The notes: generated by a model from the sequence alone, not told the origin. Shown: positions 42,408 to 50,398, counted from the stretch's first letter. The stretch is 64,000 nucleotides of DNA from JAFDVL01 sp963794955 (GCA_963794955.1 CAWCGF010000039.1:186001-250000); one strand, 5' to 3'. Translations and numbers: made by a program.

Positions 42408-42602
42408 ATGAAGATCGACAACAAAGATAACAAATACCGCAAAGTGCTGTTAATGGTGCAACGCGCCAAACAAATCCGCAATGGCGCTCGTCCGCGCCTC
42501 CACATGCCAGGACGCCGCGCGACCTGCGTCGCGATGGCCGAAGTGGAACAGCATCTAATCGGTTACGATTATGTGCCGGTGCCAAAAGACAAGCGGTATT
42601 AA
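42408..42602 (+). CDS. rpoZ: RNA polymerase omega subunit paralog
   Basis: 64 residues from ATG 42408, AGGA six bases before it. The segment KYRKVLLMVQRAKQIRNGAR, then PRRATCVAMAEVEQHLIGYD-type sequence (GRRATCVAMAEVEQHLIGYD) follows the omega pattern of acidobacterial RpoZ (helix with RAxQI, GAxP, then the AxEEV and Y at the end). Omega stabilises RNA polymerase and changes its response to ppGpp. The short length is normal for this phylum. It has its own leader, copy 2. Confidence 0.75.
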   Translation: MKIDNKDNKYRKVLLMVQRAKQIRNGARPRLHMPGRRATCVAMAEVEQHLIGYDYVPVPKDKRY

Positions 42603-42732
42603 GTAAGGTGGGGGTGAAGTGTTCGCCCCACTAAACCTGGTTCGGGAGAGAACGTAGCTTACTCTTTTCTTTGCCAAGCCGGAATCCTCCGGCTTTTCAG
42701 TTACCAATAGCTTGCCGACCATGGAGTTATCA

Positions 42733-43017
42733 ATGTTTCGCAAAAATATCTGCGGAGAAGTCCAAAGCAAAGTCGAAAACCCTTCTGTCCGTTTCCTGTT
42801 CATGTTTGTTGGAGTAGTACCGGGGTCACTCCTCTTATTTGCGACGGGGATACGTGAATTTGGCGTGTTGCAACAACCGAACCTGGCGTGGTCAGTCCTG
42901 GCGATTGCGCTCTTCCTGAGTTTCAGCTTAGCCCGGGGTGGCTGGATGTTTGGGCATAAATCTCCGACGCCTTCGATCCTTGCGGCATTGCCGTTTAGCG
43001 CTCCTCGTGGGAAATGA
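42733..43017 (+). CDS. Small two-helix membrane protein of unknown function
   Basis: 94 residues from ATG 42733, which has GGAG six bases upstream; ATG 42721 is possible but poorly placed. Two membrane helices (FLFMFVGVVPGSLLLFATGI and AWSVLAIALFLSFSLARGGW) and a proline-rich end. I do not recognise it. Its TGA stop overlaps the next gene's ATG as ATGA (43014-43017), so the two are probably coupled and may act together. A membrane role within the stress island is inferred only from helices. Confidence 0.6.
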   Translation: MFRKNICGEVQSKVENPSVRFLFMFVGVVPGSLLLFATGIREFGVLQQPNLAWSVLAIALFLSFSLARGGWMFGHKSPTPSILAALPFSAPRGK

Positions 43018-43436
43018 TGGAAAATATAACCTCGCTTCAAACGGGTTCTCTCCTGCTGGCGGAGGGAACCCTATTACCAGCCTCAGTCCTGCTTGAAGGC
43101 ACCCCTTGCGCGCCGGGCTGGAAGTTACTCAAGAACGTGAATATTCAGAGCTTTAAGGAACGCATCACACAAGCCGGGTGGTATTTCCTTTTTATTGCGA
43201 CTGAGTTGGAAGCCACTGTCTATGGCTGGAACCAGGAAACGGCCCTGCGCAAAGCAACGAAGCGGATTACAGAACAAAGCCAAGGGGCCAAGTACAACTG
43301 CGTGGAAATTATGCGCGTGGAAGCCAACCGCTTCCTGGGGATTCCCTTTGTGCGAATCACCGCACATTCACGGCAAATCCAGGAATTGGGAATTCTGGCT
43401 GCTGGTCGCGCGCGAGTTTCTTATGCGAGTGAGTGA
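43014..43436 (+). CDS. Conserved protein of unknown function, coupled to the membrane protein
   Basis: 140 residues. Start at ATG 43014 overlaps the preceding stop. Visible features are an N-terminal segment with LQTGSLLLAEGTLLPASVLL, AGWYFLFIATELEATVYG, an arginine/lysine-rich stretch (NQETALRKATKRITEQSQ), and the block FLGIPFVRITAHSRQIQELG. It resembles unannotated proteins found in other Acidobacteriota near stress genes, and no family can be named with confidence. No signal peptide, so likely cytoplasmic. The crp-type gene follows after 60 bases. Confidence 0.65.
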   Translation: MMENITSLQTGSLLLAEGTLLPASVLLEGTPCAPGWKLLKNVNIQSFKERITQAGWYFLFIATELEATVYGWNQETALRKATKRITEQSQGAKYNCVEIMRVEANRFLGIPFVRITAHSRQIQELGILAAGRARVSYASE

Positions 43437-43496
43437 TGACGGCAGCGACGCTAAGCAGCGAGTTGGTAATGAAATGGATGAAAAAGAGGCGCGAGT

Positions 43497-44177
43497 ATGA
43501 TTCAGCAGATTCCACAAGTTGATAAATTCAAACAACGATTGCGCGATTCCTTGCAACGCGAAACCATCAATTCACACACCCGTAAAATTGCCAAACATGA
43601 TCATGCCTATACGTGTGGTGATCAGGATGGAATGGTTTATTTTCTTGCCAGCGGGCAAGTCAAATTGCTGATGCTTTCGCCGGAAGGGAAAGAGTGTATT
43701 CTGGCTATTCACACGGCAGGGGACATTTTCGGTGAATTGTGTTTGTCTGGTGTTGGCGCACGCCTGGAGACAGCGGTTGCTATGGAAGAAACAGAACTGA
43801 AGCAAATTCCCAGTGCCAGTTTTTTTGCTCGCTTACAGCACGATTCCCTTTTTGAAGGCTTCGTACAATATCTAACCGTTCGGATTGCTGACCAACAACA
43901 GGTCATCGCCAATTTAGTAACGGTTGATAGCGAACAGCGCCTGGGCAAGACGCTCTTGCAACTGGCGCGCAAGCTCGGCAAAAAAGACCCGCGCAGCATC
44001 CGCATTGAGCATAAAATTTCCCACGAAGAATTGTCTGAGATGGTGGGCACGACGCGCCCCCGCATCAGTGAGTTTATGCAACGCTTCCGTACGCTGGGAC
44101 TGATCGAGAAGAACGCTGACCATTTTCTTATCATCAAGGAACAGAAGCTGACCGATTATCTGGCAGGTATTGCCTAA
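43497..44177 (+). CDS. Crp/Fnr family transcription regulator
   Basis: 226 residues. A cNMP-binding-like domain (residues 20-130: YFLASGQVKLLMLSPEGKEC, HTAGDIFGELCLSG) joins a long dimer helix and a winged helix-turn-helix (KISHEELSEMVGTTRPRISE, FMQRFRTLGLIEKN). The cysteines for an FNR iron-sulfur cluster are not clustered at the N-terminus, so oxygen sensing through FeS is unlikely. It may respond to a nucleotide or redox signal. It lies inside the stress island directly before the CarD gene and is a candidate regulator of the duplicated upstream elements. Confidence 0.88.
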   Translation: MIQQIPQVDKFKQRLRDSLQRETINSHTRKIAKHDHAYTCGDQDGMVYFLASGQVKLLMLSPEGKECILAIHTAGDIFGELCLSGVGARLETAVAMEETELKQIPSASFFARLQHDSLFEGFVQYLTVRIADQQQVIANLVTVDSEQRLGKTLLQLARKLGKKDPRSIRIEHKISHEELSEMVGTTRPRISEFMQRFRTLGLIEKNADHFLIIKEQKLTDYLAGIA

Positions 44178-44227
44178 AGCCTTCACTTCCAGCTTCAGAC
44201 CTCACCCTCATCCCTTGCTAAGCTGTT

Positions 44228-44289
44228 CAATATTGAACGGCAATATTTGCCCATCTAACCGAAGATAAGCCTATCCCCATAGAGCGTAA
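44228..44289 (+). repeat. Duplicated 62-base upstream element, copy 1 (before carD)
   Basis: Starts CAATATTG and contains CCCATCT-ACCGAAGATAA and AGAG-GTAA. It agrees with copy 2 (45063-45124) at about 50 of 62 positions with no gap. It is 107 bases upstream of the carD start, so it is likely a shared promoter or operator. Confidence 0.7.
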
Positions 44290-44395
44290 ACTTAACTAGC
44301 TGTCAGGGCGCTGAGAAGAAAAGAATTGCAGCACGCCGGGGGGCAAAAAAAATCATCAGGCGCTGACTCATGCTGACCAGAAGGAAGGAGATTAA

Positions 44396-44905
44396 ATGAC
44401 ACTGATTACGGGGAATAAAGTGATTTATCCATCGCATGGCCCCTGCCTGATTGGCCCAATCGTCGAGAAAGTTATCGCTGATAGAGCCGTCAGCTTCTAT
44501 CACTTGGCGATCTTGGAGGAGGGTGGTGGTGAGTTGTATGTCCCAATAGATAAAGCCCAAACCATCGGGCTGCGGCTCCTGCTGAAAAAATCTGACATTC
44601 CGAAGCTGCTCAGCCAGTTCAGGCAAACAAACGCCGTAACTAAGGACTGGAAGCAACGTGCCAGCGATAACCTAAAACTGCTGGCCTCTGGATCAGCCTT
44701 TGATTTGGTCGAAGTCGTGGAATCATTAACGGTATTGAGCGAAACAAAGGCACTCTCTTTTCGTGAAAAACAACTGCTGGAAAGGGCAAGAAAGCTCCTG
44801 GTTTGCGAAATCGCTGAAGTGATGGAGGAGACAAAGGGTGCTGCCGAGGAACAGCTAGACGAAGCGATTAAAGCGCGAAAAATTAAGCGACAATCAGCCT
44901 TATAG
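44396..44905 (+). CDS. CarD/CdnL family RNA polymerase-binding regulator
   Basis: 169 residues. The N-terminal Tudor-like RNA polymerase-interaction domain reads GNKVIYPSHGPCLIGPIVEK, with ELYVPIDKAQTIGLR after it; the C-terminal part is helical (SFREKQLLERARKLLVCEIA), the DNA-binding half. CarD stabilises open promoter complexes and is required for stress survival and rRNA regulation in many bacteria. A GGAAGGAGATTAA ribosome site precedes ATG 44396. It fits the set of gene-expression modulators around it. Confidence 0.85.
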   Translation: MTLITGNKVIYPSHGPCLIGPIVEKVIADRAVSFYHLAILEEGGGELYVPIDKAQTIGLRLLLKKSDIPKLLSQFRQTNAVTKDWKQRASDNLKLLASGSAFDLVEVVESLTVLSETKALSFREKQLLERARKLLVCEIAEVMEETKGAAEEQLDEAIKARKIKRQSAL

Positions 44906-44923
44906 TGAGGCGGAGTTCGTCTT

Positions 44924-45025
44924 ATGACAAGCGACCAAACCGAAACCGCGAAAAAGTTGCGCGCCAAGGAACTGGCACATCTTTCTGAGGGGGATGGCCA
45001 GATGGTCGAACGCTGTAAACATTGA
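44924..45025 (+). CDS. Small 33-residue open frame after carD
   Basis: ATG 44924 with GGAG at 8 bases. Encodes MTSDQTETAKKLRAKELAHL, then SEGDGQMVERCKH, a hydrophilic charged peptide with no membrane helix. Its proximity to carD (18 bases) suggests co-transcription. Only the good ribosome site and context support it. Function unknown. Confidence 0.35.
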   Translation: MTSDQTETAKKLRAKELAHLSEGDGQMVERCKH

Positions 45026-45062
45026 TAATTATCACTCCGCCATATTTCTTTTCATAATTGTC

Positions 45063-45124
45063 CAATATTGCACAGCAATTTATTCCCATCTGACCGAAGA
45101 TAACGCTATTCCTACAGAGTGTAA
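45063..45124 (+). repeat. Duplicated 62-base upstream element, copy 2 (before SYLF gene)
   Basis: Same length as copy 1 at 44228-44289; the block GACCGAAGATAA and the ending GTAA are kept. It lies 146 bases before ATG 45271. Inside is the small palindrome ATTG-CACA-GCAAT. A weak relative (GCACAGCAGTTTA) may exist near 46014 upstream of the OmpA gene. Confidence 0.7.
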
Positions 45125-45270
45125 GCAAAACACACAACTGGTTATTTATTGGAATCTGACTTTGTCGTAGTAGTGGCGGCTGCGCCTAATGCCTCGCTCG
45201 CTTTGAGCGAAAGGCAATGACGCCGCACTAACGGACAAGCAGGGGCGCATTTTTTTTCAAGAAAGAAGAT

Positions 45271-45984
45271 ATGAAAAGTAAATCAATTATTAGTTTCGTC
45301 GCAGTATGCTGCTTAGCATTCAGCACCGTCTGTCTCGCCAACGGAAAGCCACAGAAAAGCCTAAAGGATCAAACCAAACAATCAGAGAAAGCGGCCAAAG
45401 TATTCCGCGAGATCATGGAGACACCAGAGCAGGCGATTCCCACCCAACTCCTGGACGGCGCTGAGTGTGTAGCTGTATTCCCGCAAGTCCTCAAGGCCGG
45501 GTTCATCATCGGTGGTCGCGGCGGTCGGGGTGTAGCGAGTTGCCGCACGGCTGATGGTTGGAGCGCACCCGCGTTTTTTAATCTGGCCGGTGGCAGTTTC
45601 GGCTTACAAATCGGCGCGCAATCAACGGATTTCGTGATGTTGTTTATGACCAAAGATGGGCTGAACAGTCTGCTGTCAGACTCCTTCACGTTAGGTGGGG
45701 ATGCCTCTGTCGCTGCCGGGCCAGTGGGTCGCCAGGCGGGCGCTGAGACGGATCTGAAGCTCAATGCCCAAATCCTTTCCTACTCACGCAGTCGCGGACT
45801 GTTTGCCGGGCTGGAACTCAAGGGGGTGGTGATTAAGCCAGATAAGGATGATATGAGCGAGGTATACGGCGCAAACATGACCGCCAAAGAAGTTTTACAG
45901 GAAAACAAAGTTACGGCCCCCGCCAAGCTGCGGGCATTTTCAACCACGCTGGGTCGTTACTCCACGCGGAAGGCTGAGAAATAA
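45271..45984 (+). CDS. Lipid-binding SYLF-domain protein (YSC84 family)
   Basis: 237 residues. Signal peptide (IISFVAVCCLAFSTVCLA), then the SYLF domain: AKVFREIMETPEQAIPTQLL, AVFPQVLKAGFIIGGRGGRG, FNLAGGSFGLQIGAQSTDFV, VAAGPVGRQAGAETDLKLNA and LSYSRSRGLFAGLELKGVVI. In eukaryotes SYLF proteins bind phosphoinositides; bacterial exported versions are found next to stress genes. Lipid binding in the envelope is likely, but the ligand is not known. GAAAGAAG precedes ATG 45271. Confidence 0.9.
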   Translation: MKSKSIISFVAVCCLAFSTVCLANGKPQKSLKDQTKQSEKAAKVFREIMETPEQAIPTQLLDGAECVAVFPQVLKAGFIIGGRGGRGVASCRTADGWSAPAFFNLAGGSFGLQIGAQSTDFVMLFMTKDGLNSLLSDSFTLGGDASVAAGPVGRQAGAETDLKLNAQILSYSRSRGLFAGLELKGVVIKPDKDDMSEVYGANMTAKEVLQENKVTAPAKLRAFSTTLGRYSTRKAEK

Positions 45985-46159
45985 AATTGCGGGTATAAGG
46001 GCTGCGCAGAATATGCACAGCAGTTTAAAGCCAGGTGCGTCGCTAAGGGATCAGCAAGGTAGTCGGGGACAGGAAGAGCAACATCGGCAGGCTGAAGATC
46101 GAATGAATTGAATGATCTCGGATTCACCCCGGAAACAGGATCGAAAAGAAAGAGAACAA

Positions 46160-47749
46160 ATGAATATTACTAAATTATTTACGGCAAGCGCGCTATTTCT
46201 GGTCGCGCTCATGGGGATGGGTTTCCCACAAACTATTGAGGTCACGAAGACCCCGCAATGGGTTGTCGCCAAGCGCCAGCTACTAGCTGTCACATACAAC
46301 GAAAAAAAGCAGACAACCGTCACAATGTCGGGAACAGCCATTGCTCCGCGTGTGCGGGGCAAGGCAGATGTGGAATTCAAGCAGGGCCGCACGAATGTCC
46401 GGCTTGAGATGGAGAGCTTCGATAATCCGCAATCGCTCGGAGGCTTATATACCACCTATATTTTGTGGGCAGTAGCACCAGAGGGACAGACGGAGAACCT
46501 GATGGAGTTACCGATCCAGAAGAAGTTTAAGATTGAGTCAACGACGAAATTTCAGACCTTTGGGTTGATGATTACCGCTGAGCCGCATTCCAGGGTGGAG
46601 TTGCCGAGTGCAATGATCGTGGCCGAGAACACCTTGCGCAAAGGGACAGAAGGCCGGATCACCACGAGCAAGATCGAATATAGCGGCGATCCGGGAATCT
46701 TCTACGCTCTCTTATCGCCCACTTCTGCGGCAGCAACTGCCGATTACAGCACGCCACTGATGATTCTGGGCGCGCGCCGCGCCGTCGGGATCGCGCAGAT
46801 GGCGGGGGCCAGAACTTCTGCCGAACCGGAGTTGCGCGAGGCAGAACTAAAACTCGCCACGCTGGAACAGGCTTGGCCGCGCTCGCGCAAACCTTCTGAC
46901 CTGCGCGATAACGCGAAGAAAAATAGTGGCCTGGCACATGACGTGATGCGCATTGCCGAACATGCGCGAAAATTGAGCGTCGAGCGCGGCGAGCAAGCAA
47001 GACTAGAGGCCGAACGCCAACAGGCTGGCGACAGCATTGCCCAGGCCCAATCCGCAGCAGCACGTGCGCAAGCCGAAACTGAGCGCGCCAAAATGATGAC
47101 AGAACGCGCCCGCACTGAAGCGGAACGCGCGCGGAACGCTGAAAGCGAAGGTGCAGTGCGGGCTGCGAACGAGGCTATAGCGGCAAAAGCGCGTGTTGAG
47201 CAGGCGCAATCCGAAGCCGAGAAAGCCAAGGCAAATGAGGCAGTGGCACGGGACGAAGCGGACGCCGCACGTCTGCAAGCTGCCCAGGCCAAGCGTGAAA
47301 GAGACGCCGCACAGCAGCACCTTTACGTCTCACTCTCCGCCATTTTGGAAACGCGGCGCGAAGCTCGCGGGCTAATCGTTAATCTTTCCGATGTTTTATT
47401 CGATACCGGCAAAGCGACCCTCAAACCGGGGGCCAGAGAGAAGCTGAGTAAACTGTCCGGCATTCTGGCGGCCTATTCCGGCACCTATCGGATGGAGATT
47501 GAAGGACACACAGATTCGGTCGGATCAGAGACTTCCAACCTCAGTCTCTCGCGTGGAAGAGCCGAGGCGGTGCGCGAGTACCTGGTGCAAAATGGGGTGA
47601 AGTCGGAACTTATGCTCGTGGCGCAAGGTTTTGGCGAGTCAAAACCCGTAGCCGACAACGAAACGGCGGCTGGCCGTCAGGTCAATCGGCGGGTGGAGAT
47701 CATCATTGCAGATCAACCCGAGAAACAGGCTAAGGTCAGCCATCAGTAA
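46160..47749 (+). CDS. OmpA-family envelope protein with long coiled coil
   Basis: About 529 residues from ATG 46160. Signal peptide, an N-terminal beta-rich segment (VVAKRQLLAVTYNEKKQTTV), a long alanine/glutamate/arginine coiled coil from about residue 220 to 395 (RAQAETERAKMMTERARTEA and similar repeats), then a C-terminal OmpA peptidoglycan-binding domain (FDTGKATLKPGAREKLSKLS, EIEGHTDSVGSETSNLSLSR, RAEAVREYLVQNG). The coil would span the periplasm, while the OmpA domain holds peptidoglycan. Length and the A/R/E composition vary widely in this class. It follows the SYLF gene. Confidence 0.88.
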   Translation: MNITKLFTASALFLVALMGMGFPQTIEVTKTPQWVVAKRQLLAVTYNEKKQTTVTMSGTAIAPRVRGKADVEFKQGRTNVRLEMESFDNPQSLGGLYTTYILWAVAPEGQTENLMELPIQKKFKIESTTKFQTFGLMITAEPHSRVELPSAMIVAENTLRKGTEGRITTSKIEYSGDPGIFYALLSPTSAAATADYSTPLMILGARRAVGIAQMAGARTSAEPELREAELKLATLEQAWPRSRKPSDLRDNAKKNSGLAHDVMRIAEHARKLSVERGEQARLEAERQQAGDSIAQAQSAAARAQAETERAKMMTERARTEAERARNAESEGAVRAANEAIAAKARVEQAQSEAEKAKANEAVARDEADAARLQAAQAKRERDAAQQHLYVSLSAILETRREARGLIVNLSDVLFDTGKATLKPGAREKLSKLSGILAAYSGTYRMEIEGHTDSVGSETSNLSLSRGRAEAVREYLVQNGVKSELMLVAQGFGESKPVADNETAAGRQVNRRVEIIIADQPEKQAKVSHQ

Positions 47750-47770
47750 AGACCGCACAGGTCTGAGAAA

Positions 47771-47818
47771 GAATGGCATCTTGCCGTAAAGCATATGCTT
47801 TACGGCAAGATGCCATTC
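47771..47818. repeat. Perfect 48-bp palindrome
   Basis: Two 24-base arms meet with no spacer: GAATGGCATCTTGCCGTAAA on the left, centre GCATATGC. It lies between the OmpA and YggT-like genes, just 36 bases before ATG 47855. No T-tract follows, so it is not a normal Rho-independent terminator. Confidence 0.95.
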
Positions 47819-47854
47819 GTGCAACGCGCGCGCTGCACAATCGTAAGGAGAGTT

Positions 47855-48376
47855 ATGCCAGATGAAACAAATAGTGTGCTGTTAGACGAAGAGCGCCGAC
47901 TAGCTTCGCATCAAAAGGTTAAGGCTTCGATAGATGAAGACGTGAATGCTCGTATCAAATCCGAATCAGCGCACGTCGCGCCAGCGGAATCATCCGAGTT
48001 AGCGGGTGTGGCGCACGCATTACAACATAAAGCCGTCCATGAAGCGGCTGCGACGGAACGCGAATTAGGAAGGAGCCGAACAGCGGCCCGGATTTCACAA
48101 ATCATAGATTATATCTTCTACCTGATCTATGGCGTGATTACGTTACAGTTCCTCCTCAAACTGATGGGCGCGCGCTCCGGCAATGGTTTCGTTCAGTTCG
48201 TGGCGAGTATTTCCGCACCACTGCTGGCACCGTTCGAGCGCATTGTGGGTACGCCGTCGGTCGGAGTAATGCAAATCCAGCTCTCCTACTTATTCGCGCT
48301 CATTGTGTATATTTTGCTCCATCTCGCCATCAATGGAGTGTTCCGCTTAATTGCCCATCGTAAGGTAACAGTGTAA
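47855..48376 (+). CDS. YggT-like two-helix membrane protein
   Basis: 173 residues from ATG 47855, AAGGAG seven bases upstream. The first half is hydrophilic (SVLLDEERRLASHQKVKASI) and the second half is membranous, with IDYIFYLIYGVITLQFLLKL, FVQFVASISAPLLAPFERI and LFALIVYILLHLAINGVFRL. The middle block resembles YggT proteins, which are linked to osmotic tolerance. The extra N-terminal region of about 80 residues is unusual. It follows the perfect palindrome. Confidence 0.7.
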   Translation: MPDETNSVLLDEERRLASHQKVKASIDEDVNARIKSESAHVAPAESSELAGVAHALQHKAVHEAAATERELGRSRTAARISQIIDYIFYLIYGVITLQFLLKLMGARSGNGFVQFVASISAPLLAPFERIVGTPSVGVMQIQLSYLFALIVYILLHLAINGVFRLIAHRKVTV

Positions 48377-48425
48377 GGCCGATAGAATCGAGCCATCTCA
48401 TAACCAAGAAACAAGGAGAAAAACT

Positions 48426-48878
48426 ATGCAAGTCAAAGACATCATGACCAAAAACCCAGCCTGTTGTACATCGGACACCAACCTACAAGAAGTCGCCCGG
48501 CTCCTGGTGGAGCACGACTGCGGGCAGAGTCCGGTAGTCCAGGATAAGCAAACGATGAAGCTGGTAGGAGTCATCACCGACCGTGACATCACCTGCCGGA
48601 CTGTGGCCGTTGGCAAGAATCCGCTAGAGATGACGGCAGGCGATTGCATGTCCAGCCCCTGCGTAACCGTCACGCCGGAGATGAGCCTGGAGGACTGCTG
48701 CACGGTGATGGAAGAGAATCAGGTGCGCCGTGTCCCGGTGGTGGACGAAAGTGGTGCCTGCTGCGGCATTGTGGCCCAGGCTGACATCGCTCAACACGGC
48801 TCGAAACAGGAAACGGCCCAGGTCGTAAAGAGTGTTTCGCAGCCAAACGAGTCGGCCTCACGCGTGGCGGCAATCTAA
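48426..48878 (+). CDS. Two-CBS-domain protein
   Basis: 150 residues. Two CBS units: residues 1-65 (VKDIMTKNPACCTSDTNLQE, LVGVITDRDITCRTVAVGK) and 70-130 (DCMSSPCVTVTPEMSLEDCC, VRRVPVVDESGACCGIVAQA). Each ends in the DRDI or ADIA segment that contacts adenine nucleotides. The unusual feature is a high Cys count (nine), including CC pairs, which could give redox sensing. Stand-alone CBS pairs bind AMP or ATP. It belongs with the second CBS protein at 60661 and the CBS-bearing protease. Confidence 0.88.
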   Translation: MQVKDIMTKNPACCTSDTNLQEVARLLVEHDCGQSPVVQDKQTMKLVGVITDRDITCRTVAVGKNPLEMTAGDCMSSPCVTVTPEMSLEDCCTVMEENQVRRVPVVDESGACCGIVAQADIAQHGSKQETAQVVKSVSQPNESASRVAAI

Positions 48879-48920
48879 TTAGCAAGTTAGAAGATAGGTC
48901 TGAGGACACCGCTGAAGCAG

Positions 48921-48952
48921 GCGTGATGCCCGGTCATGATCGGGCATCACGC
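48921..48952. terminator. Hairpin after the CBS gene
   Basis: Perfect 12-bp stem GCGTGATGCCCG (48921-48932), loop of 8, complement 48941-48952. No T-tract, so either a Rho-dependent site or an RNA structure. The remaining gap to 49064 holds no gene. Confidence 0.55.
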
Positions 48953-49063
48953 CCCACAAGGCACGTCAGACAGGCTGCCTGATATACAACCTGCCTCAAG
49001 CAACATCCGCAGGAAATCATTGAAGCCAATAAACTATCAAATTACAAATTAAAGGAGAACAGT

Positions 49064-49417
49064 ATGAAACCCGAAAGTCAGAACCAACCGCAACCATTAA
49101 ATCCAACCGGGGCGGCGACGGCGCGGGCCACTCCCGATAATAATCAAACAGTGGCCAATAAAGTGAGCGAGGCCGTTCATGCCGTGCGCGAACAGGTCGA
49201 AGAGCGCGGCGCAGAGATCATAGATCAGGCGAAGCAGAAGGTCGGCGAAGCTTATGAGCAAGCGAACAAGCGCATGAGCGAACAATACGAGAAGGCGGTT
49301 GATTACGGTCGCGAGAACCCCGGCCTAACGACCTTGATCGCCCTCGGCCTCGGCGTCGGCATCGGCCTTCTGTTGGCGAACAGCTTGAGCACGTTGCGCA
49401 ACCGTGACGTGAGTTAG
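49064..49417 (+). CDS. DUF883/ElaB-like membrane protein
   Basis: 117 residues. Hydrophilic N-terminus (about 1-40), a helical coiled stretch (VREQVEERGAEIIDQAKQKV, EQANKRMSEQYEKAVDYGRE) and a C-terminal membrane helix with glycines (LTTLIALGLGVGIGLLLANS). The Gly-rich helix and upstream charged coil match DUF883 proteins, some of which bind ribosomes at the membrane in stationary phase (YqjD, ElaB). AAAGGAG precedes ATG 49064. The role fits the hibernation factor nearby. Confidence 0.82.
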   Translation: MKPESQNQPQPLNPTGAATARATPDNNQTVANKVSEAVHAVREQVEERGAEIIDQAKQKVGEAYEQANKRMSEQYEKAVDYGRENPGLTTLIALGLGVGIGLLLANSLSTLRNRDVS

Positions 49418-49467
49418 TGAGGGGCGCGCTGACCATTGCAAGTGAGGCCTATTATCTGGAAAAAATA

Positions 49468-49916
49468 ATGGAATCACTCAACAATGACTATGCAGCGGGT
49501 CTTTTGGATGCTAGTGAGCCTCCCTGCCTCTCACTCTACCAGCCGACTCATCGGCACCCATCAGAAAATCAGCAGGATCTAATCCGATATCGGAATCTGG
49601 TGAAGGCATTAGAGGAATCGCTACGGCAGAAATATCCGACGCGTGAAATCTAGCCGCTTTTGAACTAGTGCCCATCGCCAAGGCAATCGTGGCCGGACGG
49701 GTGGCCACCCTGCTCATCGAAGCTGACCGCAAAGTTCCCGGACGAATCAAGGCGGTAACTGGCGACATCGAGTTAGATGATTTGGCAAACCCGGAGATTG
49801 ATGACATGCTCGACGAGCTGGGAGCGTTGGCCCTGAAGATGAGCTGACAAGTCGTCATTGTTCCCACCGAGCGGATGCCGACGAAGACAGGCATCGCGGC
49901 GATCTACCGTTATTGA
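49468..49916 (+). pseudogene. Decayed baeRF-type (release-factor-like) gene with internal deletion
   Basis: Two pieces of one family. 49468-49653 encodes an N-terminus with PPCLSLYQPTHRHPSENQQD then LIRYRNLVKALEESLRQKYP, and stops at TAG. 49668-49916 encodes the C-terminus (AGRVATLLIEADRKVPGRIK, NPEIDDMLDELGALALK), then TGA at 49845-49847, and continues in frame as QVVIVPTERMPTKTGIAAIY to TGA 49914. The middle of the domain, a few hundred residues in relatives, is missing, and one stop interrupts the C-terminal frame. A GTG at 49417, overlapping the previous stop, could also start the first piece. Confidence 0.65.
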
Positions 49917-50039
49917 GAGGGGAATTACGATGATCCCTCTGGGGATTATTGGTAGAAGGGGCGGAGAAGTCGCGCGCTACAATACGTCGGCGCTAAACGA
50001 TTAACTGCCATAAGCCAGGCATTAAAGGAGAATTGACAT

Positions 50040-50351
50040 ATGCAAGTTCAAATCAATACCGATTCCAACATCGAAGGCAACGAGCTACTGGCGCAACAAG
50101 TCGAAGCCGTTGTGAGGGGCATCTTAGACCGCTTCAGCGAGCAAATCACACGGGTGGAAGTCCACCTTAGCGACGAGAACAGCGACAACAAATTCGGCAA
50201 TAAACGCTGCCTGCTAGAGGTCCGTCTTGCCGGGCGCGAGCCAATCGTGGTAAGCCATCAGGCACCAAATGTGGAGGAGGCAGTTGACGAGGCTGCCCAG
50301 AAAATGAAACATTCGCTCGATAGCACTCTCGGGCGGGCGGCCAATCGCTAA
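50040..50351 (+). CDS. Ribosome hibernation factor (HPF/RaiA family)
   Basis: 103 residues from ATG 50040, with AAAGGAG seven bases earlier. The beta-alpha-beta core is visible: VQINTDSNIEGNELLAQQVE, VEAVVRGILDRFSEQITRVE, then SDENSDNKFGNKRCLLEVRL and VEEAVDEAAQKMKHSLDSTL. The domain binds the 30S decoding centre and blocks translation in stationary phase. The C-terminal dimerisation domain of long HPF is missing, so it is the short/RaiA form. It supports the reading of this region as a translation-arrest and stress module. Confidence 0.85.
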   Translation: MQVQINTDSNIEGNELLAQQVEAVVRGILDRFSEQITRVEVHLSDENSDNKFGNKRCLLEVRLAGREPIVVSHQAPNVEEAVDEAAQKMKHSLDSTLGRAANR

Positions 50352-50398
50352 GGGGTCGTCCCCTCGCGCAGTTTGGTTTATTGGAAAAGGAGAAAAAG

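Noticed and set aside
45150..45245. Hairpin with GCCTAAT and CTAAC segments resembling an integron attC site
   Set aside because: The core sites do not match the RYYYAAC/GTTRRRY consensus, and no integrase is nearby. An ordinary intergenic hairpin explains it.
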